A stretch of DNA of 64,000 bases, from assembly GCA_044221445.1 (NCBI GenBank), contig JBGAPF010000003.1:62001-126000 (forward strand), in the 5' to 3' direction. The stretch's first letter is position 1, and each line of letters opens with the position of its first letter. Below, in pieces: positions 8,857-17,151 of this stretch. Source of the stretch: JBDHTS01 sp044221445. GTDB lineage: Bacteria > Pseudomonadota > Alphaproteobacteria > Micavibrionales > Micavibrionaceae. The translations under genes were made by a program, and so were the position numbers. Below the pieces are notes generated by a model. It searched no databases and was not told the origin of the DNA. It saw only the letters and a program-made list of their open reading frames with translations.

Positions 8857-10035
8857 ATGGCTAAGGAAAAGTTTGCGCGGACGAAGCCGCACTGCAACAT
8901 TGGGACGATTGGTCACGTTGACCATGGGAAGACGACGCTGACGGCGGCGATCACGAAGTATTTTTCGAAAGAATTCAAGGCGTACGACATGATCGACAAG
9001 GCGCCTGAAGAGAAGGCGCGCGGGATCACGATTTCGACGGCGCACGTGGAATATGAGACGGAGAAGCGCCACTACGCGCACGTCGACTGCCCGGGCCACG
9101 CGGACTACGTGAAGAACATGATCACGGGTGCGGCGCAGATGGACGGCGCTATTCTTGTGGTGAACGCGGCGGACGGCCCGATGCCGCAGACGCGGGAGCA
9201 CATCCTGCTGGCGCGCCAGGTGGGCGTGCCGTCGATCGTGGTGTACCTGAACAAGGTGGACCAGGTGGACGACGCGGAACTGCTGGACCTGGTCGAGATG
9301 GAAGTGCGCGAGCTGCTGTCCTCTTACGAATTCCCGGGCGACGACATTCCGATCGTGAAGGGCTCGGCGCTGGCCGCGCTTGAAGGCCGCAACCCTGAGA
9401 TCGGCGAGAGCTCGATCCGGGCGCTAATGGACGCGGTCGATTCCTACATTCCGCAGCCCGAGCGTCCGAAGGACCGTCCGTTCCTGATGCCTGTCGAGGA
9501 CGTGTTCTCGATTTCGGGTCGCGGCACGGTGTGCACGGGCCGGGTCGAACAGGGCATCGTCAAGGTGGGCGAGGAAGTCGAGATCGTCGGGATCCGCGAC
9601 ACGCAGAAGACCATCGTGACGGGCGTCGAGATGTTCCGCAAGCTTCTGGACCAGGGCGAGGCGGGCGACAACATCGGCGCGCTTCTGCGCGGCACGAAGC
9701 GCGAGGACGTTGAGCGCGGGCAGGTTCTGTGCAAGCCGGGTTCGATCAACCCGCACACGGAGTTCGAGGCCGAGGCTTACATTCTGTCGAAAGACGAAGG
9801 CGGCCGCCACACGCCGTTCTTCACCAACTACCGCCCGCAGTTCTACTTCCGCACGACCGACGTGACGGGTGAAGTGATGCTGCCGGCCGGCACCGAGATG
9901 ATCATGCCGGGCGACAACGCGAAAGTGACCGTGAAGCTGATCGCCCCGATCGCCATGACCGAAGGCCTCCGCTTCGCCATCCGCGAAGGCGGCAGAACCG
10001 TCGGCGCTGGCGTCGTCGCTAAGATTTTGAAGTGA
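8857..10035 (+). CDS. tuf: Elongation factor Tu
   Basis: EF-Tu delivers aminoacyl-tRNA to the ribosome as a GTP complex. The 392 residues show GHVDHGKTTL, DCPGHADY and NKVD. The protein is a few residues shorter than usual because the segment after the P-loop helix (AAITKYFSKEFKAYDMID) lacks the common Gly-Gly insertion. Codon use is odd. Roughly the first 325 codons favour ACG, GCG, GTG and GGG, while the last 65 return to the ACC/GCC style of fusA and rpsJ. AAGAGGAAA upstream supports the ATG at 8857. Confidence 0.97.
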   Translation: MAKEKFARTKPHCNIGTIGHVDHGKTTLTAAITKYFSKEFKAYDMIDKAPEEKARGITISTAHVEYETEKRHYAHVDCPGHADYVKNMITGAAQMDGAILVVNAADGPMPQTREHILLARQVGVPSIVVYLNKVDQVDDAELLDLVEMEVRELLSSYEFPGDDIPIVKGSALAALEGRNPEIGESSIRALMDAVDSYIPQPERPKDRPFLMPVEDVFSISGRGTVCTGRVEQGIVKVGEEVEIVGIRDTQKTIVTGVEMFRKLLDQGEAGDNIGALLRGTKREDVERGQVLCKPGSINPHTEFEAEAYILSKDEGGRHTPFFTNYRPQFYFRTTDVTGEVMLPAGTEMIMPGDNAKVTVKLIAPIAMTEGLRFAIREGGRTVGAGVVAKILK

Positions 10036-10055
10036 GATAAAAGGACGTAATGGTT

Positions 10056-10376
10056 ATGGACACGCAAAGCATCCGCATCCGCCTGAAGGCGTTTGACCAC
10101 AGGATCCTGGATCAGTCGACGCACGAAATCGTTACCACGGCGAAACGCACGGGCGCGCGTGTACGCGGGCCTGTGCCGCTGCCGACCAAAACCGAGCGGT
10201 TTACGGTCAACCGCTCGCCGCACGTCGACAAAAAAAGCCAGGAAGCTTTTGAAATCCGTACCCATCTGCGCGTCCTCGACATCGTCGACCCGACCCCGCA
10301 GACCGTGGACGCGTTGATGAAACTCGATCTGGCGGCCGGTGTGGACGTTGAGATCAAAATCGGCGAAGCCGCCTGA
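10056..10376 (+). CDS. rpsJ: 30S ribosomal protein S10 (NusE)
   Basis: S10 is part of the 30S head and, as NusE, links transcription antitermination to translation. The 106 residues begin MDTQSIRIRLKAFDHRILD. I prefer the ATG at 10056 over the one two codons earlier because the AGGA lies ten bases from it and only four from the other. The conserved GPVPLPTKTERFTVNRSPHV loop is present. It is first of the S10 set, running on from tuf with a 20-base gap. Confidence 0.96.
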   Translation: MDTQSIRIRLKAFDHRILDQSTHEIVTTAKRTGARVRGPVPLPTKTERFTVNRSPHVDKKSQEAFEIRTHLRVLDIVDPTPQTVDALMKLDLAAGVDVEIKIGEAA

Positions 10377-10402
10377 TTTTTAGGTAAGAAGGACTGAAGA
10401 CA

Positions 10403-11152
10403 ATGAGAACTGGTCTGATAGCACGCAAGGAAGGCATGACCCGCTTCTTCGACAGCGAAGGGCGTCATATTCCTGTGACCGTCCTGAAAGTGGACAACTG
10501 CCAGGTCGTGGCCATCCGCAGCCAGGAAACGGATGGATACGTGGCGGTTCAGCTGGGCGCGGGCCTGGCGAAAGCCAAAAACGTTGGCAAGGCGATGCGA
10601 GGCCATTACGCGAAAGCCAAGGTCGAGCCGAAAAAGCACATGGCTGAATTCCGCGTCGCGCCTGAGAACATCCTTGAAGTCGGCGCGGAACTGGCGGCGA
10701 GCCATTTCCTGCCAGGCCAGTTCATCGACGTGACAGGTACGAGCAAAGGCAAAGGCTTCGCCGGCGTCATGAAGCGCTGGAACTTCGGTGGCCTGCGCGC
10801 CACGCACGGCGTATCCGTTTCCCACCGCTCGCACGGTTCGACCGGCCAGCGCCAGGATCCGGGCAAGGTTTTCAAGGGCAAGAAAATGGCCGGTCACATG
10901 GGTGACAAAACCATTACGACCCAGAACCTGAAAGTTGTCGCCGTTGACGAGCAGGACAATCTGATCCTGGTTCAGGGCAGCGTTCCCGGCCCGCAAAACG
11001 GCTGGGTCATGGTCTGCGACGCCGTAAAGCGCCCTGCCCCCGCAGACGTGCCGAAACCGGCAGGCCTGAGAAACAGCAATAACGCCGGAAGTCAGCAGGC
11101 TACGCAGCCCGTCGAGGCTTCCACAGAACCAAAAGAAGGTGAACAGCAATGA
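10403..11152 (+). CDS. rplC: 50S ribosomal protein L3
   Basis: L3 is an early 50S assembly protein reaching the peptidyl-transferase centre. The 249 residues carry the methylation loop HGSTGQRQDPG, whose Gln is the PrmB target in E. coli, followed by KVFKGKKMAGH. The last 35 residues, after the conserved core, form a low-complexity tail rich in Asn, Gln and Glu. The stop overlaps the rplD start by four bases, indicating coupling. Confidence 0.96.
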   Translation: MRTGLIARKEGMTRFFDSEGRHIPVTVLKVDNCQVVAIRSQETDGYVAVQLGAGLAKAKNVGKAMRGHYAKAKVEPKKHMAEFRVAPENILEVGAELAASHFLPGQFIDVTGTSKGKGFAGVMKRWNFGGLRATHGVSVSHRSHGSTGQRQDPGKVFKGKKMAGHMGDKTITTQNLKVVAVDEQDNLILVQGSVPGPQNGWVMVCDAVKRPAPADVPKPAGLRNSNNAGSQQATQPVEASTEPKEGEQQ

Positions 11153-11772
11153 AACTGGCTGTAAAAAATCTGGACAATAAAGCTGCGGGCGATATCGAAC
11201 TCGACGATGCCGTGTTCGGCGTCGAGGTGCGCGAGGATATCCTGCACCGCATGGTCCATTACCAATTGAACAAGCGCCGCTCCGGCAACCACAAGACCAA
11301 GGGTATTTCCGAAGTCAGCGGCACCGGCAAAAAGCCCTTCAAGCAAAAAGGCACCGGCAATGCGCGTCAGGGTTCCATGCGTTCCCCGCAATTCGTCGGC
11401 GGCGCCACGATTTTCGGGCCAGTGGTCCGGTCGCACGCGACCGACCTGCCGAAAAAGCTTCGCAAGCTGGCGTTACGTATGGCCCTTTCGGCCAAAAACC
11501 GCGACGGCAAACTGATGATCCTGGACAATGCGACGGCCGCTTCGCCGAAAACCAAGGATATGGCGGTATCGCTGGCCACGCTCGGCATCCAGTCGGCCCT
11601 GATCATCAGCGGTAACGAAATCGAACAGAATTTCGGTCTCGCCACGCGCAACCTGCCCCGCATTGACGTGCTGCCGGTGCAAGGCGCGAACGTTTACGAC
11701 ATCCTGCGCCGCGACATGCTTGTCCTGACAAAGGATGCGATTGCCGATTTGACCGAACGGCTGAAGGCTTAA
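11149..11772 (+). CDS. rplD: 50S ribosomal protein L4
   Basis: L4 lines the constriction of the exit tunnel with an extended loop, visible here as KKPFKQKGTGNARQGSMRSPQFVGG. At 207 residues it has typical length. In gammaproteobacteria L4 also represses the S10 operon, but no matching leader hairpin was found upstream of rpsJ. The ATG overlaps the rplC stop (ATGA). Confidence 0.96.
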   Translation: MKLAVKNLDNKAAGDIELDDAVFGVEVREDILHRMVHYQLNKRRSGNHKTKGISEVSGTGKKPFKQKGTGNARQGSMRSPQFVGGATIFGPVVRSHATDLPKKLRKLALRMALSAKNRDGKLMILDNATAASPKTKDMAVSLATLGIQSALIISGNEIEQNFGLATRNLPRIDVLPVQGANVYDILRRDMLVLTKDAIADLTERLKA

Positions 11773-11782
11773 GGGGATTATG

Positions 11783-12100
11783 ATGGCTGCGAAGAAAAAA
11801 GAACAACAGATCGCCGAATGGATGTATGACATCGTGAAGACGCCTGTCATCACGGAAAAGTCCACCCAAGGCTCGGAGCACGGCCAGGTGACCTTCAAGG
11901 TCCCCCTGTCCGCGACCAAACCGCAGATCAAGGCGGCGGTCGAGGCCTTGTTCAGCGTTAAGGTGAAAGCCGTCAACACGCTGATCCATAAAGGCAAGAC
12001 CAAACGCTTCAAGGGCCTGAAAGGCTTCAAGAGCGATACGAAGAAGGCGGTTATTTCGCTGGAAGCCGGGCAGAATCTCGATGTCGGCTCAGGCATATAA
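11783..12100 (+). CDS. rplW: 50S ribosomal protein L23
   Basis: L23 sits at the tunnel exit and docks trigger factor and signal recognition particle. The 105 residues include TPVITEKSTQ near the start and NTLIHKGKTKRFKG in the middle. I chose the second of two adjacent ATGs (11783), giving five bases from AGGGGA instead of two. It lies between rplD and rplB with short gaps. Confidence 0.95.
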   Translation: MAAKKKEQQIAEWMYDIVKTPVITEKSTQGSEHGQVTFKVPLSATKPQIKAAVEALFSVKVKAVNTLIHKGKTKRFKGLKGFKSDTKKAVISLEAGQNLDVGSGI

Positions 12101-12119
12101 TTAGAAAAGGCTTAGGACT

Positions 12120-12944
12120 ATGGCACTTAAAAAATCCAACCCTGTAACGCCCGGCACCCGCCAGCTGATCATGACCGATCGCAGCGGCCTGTGGAAGGGC
12201 GAGCCGGAACGGTCGCTGACCGTGGGAAAGCATTCCAAGGGCGGGCGCAATAACCATGGCCGCGTCACCGTCCGTTTCCGGGGCGGCGGACATAAGCGCC
12301 GGTATCGCATCATTGACTGGAAGCGTCGGAAATTCGACATGGCGGCTACCGTCGAGCGCATCGAATACGACCCGAACCGCACGGCCTACATCGCGTTCAT
12401 CAAATATCAGGACGGCGACATCGCTTATATCATCGCGCCTCAGCGCCTGAAAGAAGGCGACCAGGTGATCGCCGGCGAGAAGACCGACGTGAAGCCCGGC
12501 AACGCGATGCTGTTGAAAAACATGCCGGTCGGTACGATCATTCACAATATCGAGATGAAGCCCGGCAAGGGTGCCCAGATGTGCCGGTCGGCGGGGACTT
12601 ATGCCCAGCTGGTCGGTCGCGACCAAGGGTATGCCCAGGTGAAGCTCGCGTCCGGTGAGCTGCGCGTTGTCCGTCTGGACTGCATGGCGACGGTGGGAGC
12701 GGTCTCGAATCCGGACCATTTCAACACAAGCAAGGGCAAGGCAGGACGCAACCGCTGGCTCGGCAAAAAGCCGCATGTCCGCGGCGTTGTCATGAACCCG
12801 GTCGATCACCCGCATGGCGGTGGCGAAGGCCGCACCTCGGGCGGGCGTCATCCGGTTTCGTTCTCCGGCGTGCCGACCAAGGGTTACAAGACACGGCACA
12901 ACAAAGCGACGGATAAATACATTATCCGCCGTCGCAAGAAGTAA
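12120..12944 (+). CDS. rplB: 50S ribosomal protein L2
   Basis: L2 binds 23S rRNA domain IV and is needed for subunit association and peptidyl transfer. The 274 residues contain SKGGRNNHGRVTVRFRGGGHKRRYR and the C-terminal NPVDHPHGGGEGR, whose histidine is important near the catalytic centre. Length and order match the family. Confidence 0.97.
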   Translation: MALKKSNPVTPGTRQLIMTDRSGLWKGEPERSLTVGKHSKGGRNNHGRVTVRFRGGGHKRRYRIIDWKRRKFDMAATVERIEYDPNRTAYIAFIKYQDGDIAYIIAPQRLKEGDQVIAGEKTDVKPGNAMLLKNMPVGTIIHNIEMKPGKGAQMCRSAGTYAQLVGRDQGYAQVKLASGELRVVRLDCMATVGAVSNPDHFNTSKGKAGRNRWLGKKPHVRGVVMNPVDHPHGGGEGRTSGGRHPVSFSGVPTKGYKTRHNKATDKYIIRRRKK

Positions 12945-12962
12945 TTTTTAGGAGCGCATGAC

Positions 12963-13241
12963 ATGGCACGTTCAGTCTGGAAAGGTCCGTTTATCGACCG
13001 GCATCTTCTTAAGAAGGTGGAAACGGTTCGCACGAGCGGCAGAAAAGAAGTGATCAAAACATGGTCGCGCCGTTCGACGATCCTGCCCAACATGGTAGGT
13101 CTGACCTTCGGCGTCCATAACGGCCACAAATTCATCCCGGTGCTCGTGAGCGACCAGATGATCGGCCACAAGCTTGGTGAATTCGCACCGACCCGCACCT
13201 TCAAGGGCCACGGCAGCGACAAGAAAGTAAAGGCGGCTTAA
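12963..13241 (+). CDS. rpsS: 30S ribosomal protein S19
   Basis: S19 forms part of the 30S head with S13 near the A site. The 92 residues show the typical MARSVWKGPF start and WSRRSTILPNMVGLTFGVHNG core. It lies 18 bases after rplB and 2 bases before rplV. Confidence 0.96.
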   Translation: MARSVWKGPFIDRHLLKKVETVRTSGRKEVIKTWSRRSTILPNMVGLTFGVHNGHKFIPVLVSDQMIGHKLGEFAPTRTFKGHGSDKKVKAA

Positions 13242-13243
13242 TC

Positions 13244-13618
13244 ATGGGACAGGCATCCAATCCGGCACGCAGGGAAGAGAACGAGGCACGCGCCTATGCG
13301 AAATACATTCGCATCAGCCCGCGCAAACTGAACCTTGTCGCCCAGCTCATCCGCGGCAAGAAGGCCGGCAAGGCCATGACCGACCTTGATTTCTGCACGC
13401 GCCGCGTGGCGCAGGACGTCAAGAAAGTCCTGCAGGCCGCCGTCGCCAACGCCGAAAACAACCACGGACTCGACGTCGACCGTCTCTATGTGACGGAAGC
13501 AACGGTCGGTAAATCCGTAAAGATGCGCCGCTTTCATGCGCGTGGTCGCGGCAAGTCCGCCCCAATCGAGAAATTTTTCAGCCGCCTGACGGTGGTTGTC
13601 CGCGAACGTCAGGAATAG
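13244..13618 (+). CDS. rplV: 50S ribosomal protein L22
   Basis: L22 contributes a long beta-hairpin to the exit tunnel. The 124 residues contain YIRISPRKLNLVAQLIRGK and the hairpin-tip region RRFHARGRGKSAPIEKFFS. A short N-terminal extension (about 15 residues) precedes the conserved core. It begins 2 bases after the rpsS stop, with the binding site inside rpsS. Confidence 0.96.
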   Translation: MGQASNPARREENEARAYAKYIRISPRKLNLVAQLIRGKKAGKAMTDLDFCTRRVAQDVKKVLQAAVANAENNHGLDVDRLYVTEATVGKSVKMRRFHARGRGKSAPIEKFFSRLTVVVRERQE

Positions 13619-13630
13619 GAGCTTAAGAGT

Positions 13631-14320
13631 ATGGGTCATAAGGTCAATCCAATTGGTTTTCGCCTCGGTATTAACCGCACGTGGGACTCGCGCTGGTTTT
13701 CGGACCGCGATTACGCGAAACGCCTGGTCGCCGATCTGCGCCTGCGCGAATACATCAAGGACCGTCTGAAAGCCGCAGGCATCTCGAAAGTCATCATCGA
13801 GCGCGCCGCGCAAAACACGAAGGTCACGGTCCATACCGCCCGCCCCGGCGTCATCATCGGCAAAAAGGGCGCGGATATCGAAAAACTGCGCAAGGACCTG
13901 TCGGTCCGCGCCGGTTCGGAAGTGTCTCTGAACATCATTGAAATCCGCAAGCCGGAGATCGATGCACAACTGGTCGCCGAAGGCGTCTGCCAGCAGCTGG
14001 AACGCCGCGTATCGTTCCGCCGCGCCATGAAGCGCGCCGTCCAGAGCGCCCTGCGCCTTGGCAGTCAGGGAATACGGATCAATGTGGCAGGCCGTCTCGG
14101 CGGTGCCGACATCGCCCGCACCGAATGGTACCGCGAAGGCCGCGTGCCGCTGCACACCCTGCGCGCCGACATGGATTACGGTTTCGCCGAAGCGCTGACC
14201 ACCTATGGGATCATCGGCGTGAAGGTATGGATCTATAAGGGCGATATCATGGAGCACGATCCGATGGCGCGCGACAAACGCGCCGCGGAAGGCCCCAACG
14301 GGAACGCCCCGCGTCAGTAA
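13631..14320 (+). CDS. rpsC: 30S ribosomal protein S3
   Basis: S3 lines the mRNA entry channel and has helicase activity with S4 and S5. The 229 residues start MGHKVNPIGFRLG. The type II KH domain GxxG loop appears as VIIGKKGADIEKL near residue 76, and the C-terminal domain carries GRLGGADIART. Downstream is an unusually long 107-base gap before rplP. Confidence 0.97.
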   Translation: MGHKVNPIGFRLGINRTWDSRWFSDRDYAKRLVADLRLREYIKDRLKAAGISKVIIERAAQNTKVTVHTARPGVIIGKKGADIEKLRKDLSVRAGSEVSLNIIEIRKPEIDAQLVAEGVCQQLERRVSFRRAMKRAVQSALRLGSQGIRINVAGRLGGADIARTEWYREGRVPLHTLRADMDYGFAEALTTYGIIGVKVWIYKGDIMEHDPMARDKRAAEGPNGNAPRQ

Positions 14321-14427
14321 GTTTTGAACTGGTTATTTTTGAAGAAAGGAAGGCAGTGAGAACGAGGACATAACGGACGGTTTAAAAACCGGAAACGCAT
14401 GGCCAATCACTGCAAACGGAGCGAGCA
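14321..14427 (+). promoter_or_regulatory. Structured spacer inside the S10 operon between rpsC and rplP
   Basis: These genes usually abut or overlap. Here 107 bases separate them and can fold. GCAGTGA (14353-14359) pairs with TCACTGC (14407-14413), and inside lies the hairpin CGGTT-TAAA-AACCG (14378-14391). No T-run follows, so it is not a standard terminator. A regulatory or RNA-processing structure is possible. Confidence 0.45.
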
Positions 14428-14841
14428 ATGCTGCAACCTAAAAAAACCAAATACCGCAAACAGCATAAAGGCCGCATTCACGGCCTGGCGACCAGCGGCG
14501 CGACCCTCGCCTTCGGCGCTTTCGGATTGAAAGCGATGGAGCCGGACCGCCTGACCGCGCGCCAGATCGAAGCCGCCCGTCGTGCCATTACGCGCCATAT
14601 GAAGCGTCAGGGTCACGTCTGGATCCGTATTTTTCCGGACGTTCCGGTTTCGAAAAAACCACTGGAAGTCCGGATGGGTTCTGGTAAAGGGGCGCCCGAA
14701 TGGTGGGCTGCTCGCGTGAAGCCGGGTCGCATCCTGTTCGAAGTCGACGGTGTTAGCCAGATCGTCGCCCGGGAAGCCATGGAACTGGCCGCGGCAAAGC
14801 TGCCGATCAAAACCAAATTTGTCGCCCGTATCGGCGAATAA
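14428..14841 (+). CDS. rplP: 50S ribosomal protein L16
   Basis: L16 positions A-site tRNA and completes the peptidyl-transferase centre late in assembly. The 137 residues contain MLQPKKTKYRKQHKGR at the start and GSGKGAPEWWAARVKPG, the conserved Lys/Gly-rich loop. Typical length. It is followed by rpmC with a 23-base gap holding GAGGAG. Confidence 0.96.
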   Translation: MLQPKKTKYRKQHKGRIHGLATSGATLAFGAFGLKAMEPDRLTARQIEAARRAITRHMKRQGHVWIRIFPDVPVSKKPLEVRMGSGKGAPEWWAARVKPGRILFEVDGVSQIVAREAMELAAAKLPIKTKFVARIGE

Positions 14842-14864
14842 CAGATCAGATTGAGGAGACCGCC

Positions 14865-15143
14865 ATGGCGGACAAGAAAAAGAAAAAAGAAAGCCTGACC
14901 GGCAAGACGCAGGACGAACTGCAGAAGGACCTCATGGACCTGAAAAAGCAGCAGCTGAACCTGCGTTTTCAGAAAAGCCAGGGTCAGCTGGCCAACACGT
15001 CGCAGATCCGCGCGGTCCGCCGCCAGGTCGCCCGTGTGAAGACCGCCATGGGCACCGCACAGAATTCAGCCGGGCAAACCGCGTCGAAGGCCGCGCCTAA
15101 GAAAAAGGCAAGCGCCAAAAAGACCGGCAAGACGGCGGCTTGA
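14865..15143 (+). CDS. rpmC: 50S ribosomal protein L29 with basic C-terminal tail
   Basis: L29 lies beside the tunnel exit next to L23. The core (SLTGKTQDELQKDLMDLKK through RRQVARVKTAM) accounts for about 65 residues, the normal family length. A further 27 residues rich in Lys and Ala (KAAPKKKASAKKTGKTAA) extend the C-terminus. Similar tails occur on S17, L30 and L17 in this block. The ATG follows TTGAGGAGACCGCC. Confidence 0.93.
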   Translation: MADKKKKKESLTGKTQDELQKDLMDLKKQQLNLRFQKSQGQLANTSQIRAVRRQVARVKTAMGTAQNSAGQTASKAAPKKKASAKKTGKTAA

Positions 15144-15166
15144 GAAAGATATAGGAGAACATACAT

Positions 15167-15511
15167 ATGCCACGCCGCGTACTCGAAGGTAACATCGTCA
15201 GCGACAAAATGGACAAAACCGTCACGGTTCAGGTCGAACGCCGCTATATGCACCCGGTTTACAAGAAATTCGTTCGCAAGAGCGACAAATATGCTGCGCA
15301 TGACGAGCAAAACGCGTATAAGACCGGCGACCGTGTTCTCATCGAAGAATGCCGCCCGCTCTCCAAACGCAAAAGCTGGCGAGTGATCAGCACGGTTTCC
15401 GGCGAAGTGCGGGAAGCCCCTGCCCCGGTGGAAAAAGCGGTCGAAGCGAAGAAAACGGCAGCCAAAAAGACGGCGGCCAAGAAAGGTCCCGCTAAAAAGG
15501 CCAAGAAATAA
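15167..15511 (+). CDS. rpsQ: 30S ribosomal protein S17 with basic C-terminal tail
   Basis: S17 is a primary 16S rRNA binder with an OB fold. The core runs from MPRRVLEGNIVSDKMDKTV to about residue 82 (GDRVLIEECRPLSKRKSWRV). The last 25 residues are a Lys/Ala repeat (KKTAAKKTAAKKGPAKKAKK), so the protein is 114 residues instead of about 80-85. TAGGAGAAC precedes the ATG. Confidence 0.95.
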   Translation: MPRRVLEGNIVSDKMDKTVTVQVERRYMHPVYKKFVRKSDKYAAHDEQNAYKTGDRVLIEECRPLSKRKSWRVISTVSGEVREAPAPVEKAVEAKKTAAKKTAAKKGPAKKAKK

Positions 15512-15558
15512 GACTGGCGATCAGTCAGGTTTAAACAAAGAATAAAAGGCAGACGACC

Positions 15559-15927
15559 ATGATACAGATGCAGACGGAAATGGAAGTGGCAGACAACAGC
15601 GGCGCGCGCCGGGTTGAATGCATTAAGGTACTGGGCGGGTCCCATCGCCGTACCGCCGCTGTCGGCGACAGGATCGTCGTGTCGGTAAAGGAAGCCATCC
15701 CCCGCGGCAAGGTGCAAAAAGGCACAGTGCAGCAAGCCGTGATCGTGCGCACCAGATTTCCGGTAAAACGCGCCAATGGTGAAAGCATCCGTTTTGACGG
15801 CAATGCTGTCGTCCTGATCAACAAACAGGGCGAGCCTATCGGCACCCGTATTTTTGGACCCGTGACCCGCGAACTGCGCGCCAAGGGATACATGAAAATC
15901 ATTTCGCTGGCAGCGGAGGTGCTGTGA
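15559..15927 (+). CDS. rplN: 50S ribosomal protein L14
   Basis: L14 forms an intersubunit bridge and is the docking site for the silencing factor RsfS. The 122 residues include MIQMQTEMEVADNSGARRVECIK (positions 1-23) and the C-terminal FGPVTRELRAKGYMKIISLA. Its stop overlaps the rplX start by one base. Confidence 0.97.
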   Translation: MIQMQTEMEVADNSGARRVECIKVLGGSHRRTAAVGDRIVVSVKEAIPRGKVQKGTVQQAVIVRTRFPVKRANGESIRFDGNAVVLINKQGEPIGTRIFGPVTRELRAKGYMKIISLAAEVL

Positions 15928-16259
15928 TGACGAACGCTAAAGTCAAAACCAAGATTAAAAAGGGCGATACCGTCGTTATCCTGACGGGCCGGAATAAGGG
16001 CTCGAAAGGCGAAGTGCTTCAGGTTATGCCTGAAGAGCGCCGCGTGGTCGTCCAGGGCGTAAATATCGCGACCAAACACGTCAAGCCGAGCCAGGAAAAT
16101 CCCCAGGGCGGGCTCGTGAAATCGGAACGCGCGATCCATGTATCCAACGTAGCGCTGGCCGACCCGAAAACCGGCGCCGCCAGCCGCGTCGGCTACAAAA
16201 TTTTAAAAGACGGCAAGAAAGTCCGCGTCGCCCGGAAATCCGGCGAGACGGTTGAATAA
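15927..16259 (+). CDS. rplX: 50S ribosomal protein L24
   Basis: L24 initiates 50S assembly and lies at the tunnel exit. The 110 residues contain the KOW motif region KKGDTVVILTGRNKGSKGEV. I use the ATG at 15927, seven bases after GGAGG; a GTG one codon earlier is the alternative. Start and rplN stop share one base, so translation is coupled. Confidence 0.96.
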   Translation: MTNAKVKTKIKKGDTVVILTGRNKGSKGEVLQVMPEERRVVVQGVNIATKHVKPSQENPQGGLVKSERAIHVSNVALADPKTGAASRVGYKILKDGKKVRVARKSGETVE

Positions 16260-16270
16260 GGAATAGGACG

Positions 16271-16813
16271 ATGAAAACACGTTTCCAGGAACGCTACGAA
16301 AGCGAAATCAAGCCGGCCCTGCAGAAAAAATATGGCTATAAGAATGCCATGGAAGTGCCGAAGCTGCAGAAAATCGTCCTGAACATGGGCGTTGGCGAAG
16401 CCACAGGCAACCGGGCGTTCATCGACTCCGCTGTCGTGGACATGACGCGCATCGCAGGCCAGAAACCGGTAATCACCCGCGCCCGCCAGTCCAACGCGTC
16501 GTTCAAGGTGCGCGAAGACATGGCGATCGGCGTCAAAGTGACCCTGCGCCGCGAACGCATGTATGAATTTCTCGACCGCCTGGTGACGATCACCATGCCG
16601 CGCATCCGCGACTTTCGCGGCATCAACGGAAAAAGCTTCGATGGCCGCGGCAACTATGCCATGGGCATCCATGACCACAGCGTGTTCCCGGAAATCGATT
16701 ACGACAAAATCGACAAATCCCGCGGACTCGACATCATCATCTGCACTTCGGCCAATTCGGACGAAGAAGCGAAAGAACTTTTGAAGGGCTTTGAAATGCC
16801 CTTCCGGAATTGA
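16271..16813 (+). CDS. rplE: 50S ribosomal protein L5
   Basis: L5 binds 5S rRNA and contacts P-site tRNA. The 180 residues contain YKNAMEVPKLQKIVLNMG and ITRARQSNASFKVREDMAIG, both typical. Start ATG at 16271 follows GGAATAGGACG. Length matches the family. Confidence 0.97.
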   Translation: MKTRFQERYESEIKPALQKKYGYKNAMEVPKLQKIVLNMGVGEATGNRAFIDSAVVDMTRIAGQKPVITRARQSNASFKVREDMAIGVKVTLRRERMYEFLDRLVTITMPRIRDFRGINGKSFDGRGNYAMGIHDHSVFPEIDYDKIDKSRGLDIIICTSANSDEEAKELLKGFEMPFRN

Positions 16814-16829
16814 GAAAGGACCAGGACAC

Positions 16830-17135
16830 ATGGCAAAAACCAGTTCTATAGAACGCAACAAGAAGCGTGAACGTCTGACGAAGCAGTATGCAGGCCGACG
16901 TGCCCGCCTGAAAGCGATTGTCAAGGACCGCGATCTTCCGCCGGAAGACCGCTTCCAGGCGATGCTGACCTTGGCCGAAACGCCGCGCAATTCAGCGAAG
17001 ACCCGAATCCGCAACCGGTGCGCCCTGACGGGCCGCAGCCGCGGATTCTTCCGCAAGTTTAACCTGTCCCGTAACAAACTGCGCGAACTCGCTTCGCATG
17101 GCGAGTTGCCGGGCGTCACGAAATCCAGCTGGTAA
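16830..17135 (+). CDS. rpsN: 30S ribosomal protein S14 (zinc-independent type)
   Basis: S14 sits in the 30S head near S3 and S10. The 101 residues begin MAKTSSIERNKKRERL. They have the long form without the two CxxC zinc pairs; only a single Cys is present, in RIRNRCALTGRSRGF. The ATG at 16830 is preceded by AAAGGACCAGG. An in-frame upstream ATG at 16791 lies inside rplE and is unlikely. Confidence 0.96.
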   Translation: MAKTSSIERNKKRERLTKQYAGRRARLKAIVKDRDLPPEDRFQAMLTLAETPRNSAKTRIRNRCALTGRSRGFFRKFNLSRNKLRELASHGELPGVTKSSW

Positions 17136-17151
17136 GAAGGAGGATATCGCA

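Noticed and set aside
7525..9201. 558-residue open frame antisense to fusA and tuf
   Set aside because: It is a shadow of two highly conserved genes in GC-rich sequence, rich in Arg, His and Val, with no ribosome binding site.
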